From: Treponema sp.
Lineage (GTDB): Bacteria; Spirochaetota; Spirochaetia; Treponematales; Treponemataceae
Reading direction: 5' to 3'
DNA: 43,085 nucleotides
Assembly: GCA_024693915.1 (NCBI GenBank)
Contig: JAILKG010000281.1
Span: 1 to 43,085, forward strand
In this document: piece by piece, positions 41,906 through 43,085 of the stretch
Layout of the letters: each line of letters opens with the position of its first letter
Position numbering within the stretch: position 1 is the stretch's first letter
The notes under the pieces: model-generated
What the model saw: only the letters and a program-made list of their open reading frames with translations
Databases searched by the model: none
What the model was told of the DNA's origin: nothing
Made by a program: the position numbers and the translations under genes

Positions 41906-43072
41906 TTATTTTTTTAAGCTTTTTACATATTCTATCGCAGAAAGGCCGGCTACGCCACCCTCGTAAACAGCTTTACATACCTGAAGAAGTCCCCCATTAA
42001 CATTTCCGCAGGAAAAAATACCTTTGGCAGCTGTCTGCATTTTTTCGTCAGTTTTTATGCTGTTTCCTTCAAGGGTCAGCCCAAGTTTTTTGGCAAAATC
42101 GGCACCGCCTGCGCTTCCAAGGGCAACGAAAAGGCCTTCGCAGGATATAGGTTCTCCTTCTTCAAAAGTAACTGCAGAAACCTTGTCCTGAAAGTCTCCT
42201 TTTGGAGAGTTTGCAGAGTCGACTGAAGCAAGGCCTGCAGACTGACTTTCATTTTTCTGACTGTCTGAGGCCTGGCTGGATGCCGCAATGCCAGAAGAAG
42301 CAAGAGCAGAAGATGCTAGACCTGCGATTGAGGCAATTTTTCTGCTGTCAATCCGGATTTTTGCAAGTGGAGATGAATTTGCGTTTTCTGTATTTCCACT
42401 GGATGCAGAATTAGTTGCAGAATCAGCTGTAGAATCAGCGGTTCCGCCTTCGTTTTTTATTTTTGTGCTACAGTTTTCAGATTCACAGTAGGCTTTTCCA
42501 CTGTTGGCCTGGGCGTAGAGAGCTTTTAATTCTGAGTCGTCTTTGCCGTCTGTTAAAATTGTAACTGAAGAAGCCATATTTGCCAGATAACTTGCCTCTT
42601 CCCAGGCGTAAAGCTGGTTTCCGATTACGCAGACATCTTTTTTTCTGTAGAAAAAGCCGTCGCAAACTGCGCAGTAGGAAACGCCGTGGCCTTCCAGCTC
42701 TTTAAGTCCAGCAATATCCGGGCTTAGGCGTTTATTTCCTGTGGCAATTATTACGGCAGGGGCCTGGTAATCTGTGGAGGAAGAACCGTCGTTTGCAGTT
42801 AGAATGTAGAGAGAAGGTCCGCCGTACTGAATATTCGTAACTTCTGCCTGAAGCACCTGAACTCCAAGATTTTTTGCCTGAGCAATACCTGCCTGATATA
42901 AATCTTTTCCTGAAATTCCTTCTTCAAAGCCGTAGTAGTTATCAATTTTGTGAGCTTTTTCCAGCTGGCTTTCTCCGTGGTAGAGAACCAGAACATTCAG
43001 ATTTGCTCTTTTTGCATATAAAGCGGCAGAAATTCCAGCCGGCCCTGCACCAATTATAATAACATCGAACAT
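41906..43072 (-). CDS. Thioredoxin-reductase-like FAD/NAD(P) oxidoreductase with a Ser/Ala-rich insertion
   Basis: DVIIIGAGPAGISAALYAKRANLNVLVL, CAVCDGFFYRKKDVCVIG, GIFSCGNVNGGLLQVCKAVYEGGVAGLSAIEYV. Confidence 0.9.
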   Translation of the reverse strand: MFDVIIIGAGPAGISAALYAKRANLNVLVLYHGESQLEKAHKIDNYYGFEEGISGKDLYQAGIAQAKNLGVQVLQAEVTNIQYGGPSLYILTANDGSSSTDYQAPAVIIATGNKRLSPDIAGLKELEGHGVSYCAVCDGFFYRKKDVCVIGNQLYAWEEASYLANMASSVTILTDGKDDSELKALYAQANSGKAYCESENCSTKIKNEGGTADSTADSATNSASSGNTENANSSPLAKIRIDSRKIASIAGLASSALASSGIAASSQASDSQKNESQSAGLASVDSANSPKGDFQDKVSAVTFEEGEPISCEGLFVALGSAGGADFAKKLGLTLEGNSIKTDEKMQTAAKGIFSCGNVNGGLLQVCKAVYEGGVAGLSAIEYVKSLKK

Positions 43073-43085
43073 ACAGTTCCTCCTG

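Overview
This 43 kb AT-rich bacterial window is chromosomal in character. Gene content suggests a Treponema-like spirochaete, but that is an impression only. I find about 28 protein-coding genes and one gene relic. I see no tRNA, rRNA, CRISPR array, transposase or phage module. Recognisable genes include lon, thrH, queH, ettA, gph, an M18 aminopeptidase, proA-proB-HD-GYP-proC, an ANTAR regulator divergent from a membrane-anchored solute-binding-like protein, an SLBB polysaccharide-export protein, an amino-acid ABC SBP and permease, ybaK, an orphan DNA methyltransferase, a second HD-GYP protein, an ArsR/P1B-ATPase pair, a MarR/OhrR regulator, a CDF transporter and a TrxR-like flavoprotein. The strongest anomalies are: (1) the SBP at 31527-32297 has its two SBP_bac_3 lobes in swapped order, i.e. 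a natural circular permutation cut at the inter-lobe hinge; (2) five tandem paralogs of a two-TM protein (8692-16230) with an MPHSSGGGSHSGG N-terminus, a TPM-like loop and a C-terminal zinc ribbon, plus a frameshifted relic and two small YD-repeat secreted proteins; (3) recurrent stem-loops directly upstream of Shine-Dalgarno sequences, some sharing sequence and showing compensatory stem changes; (4) an internal duplication in the SLBB protein, with a terminator-like leader in front of it; (5) low-complexity insertions in otherwise conserved enzymes. No searches were run. Family calls come from recognising motifs in the supplied translations.
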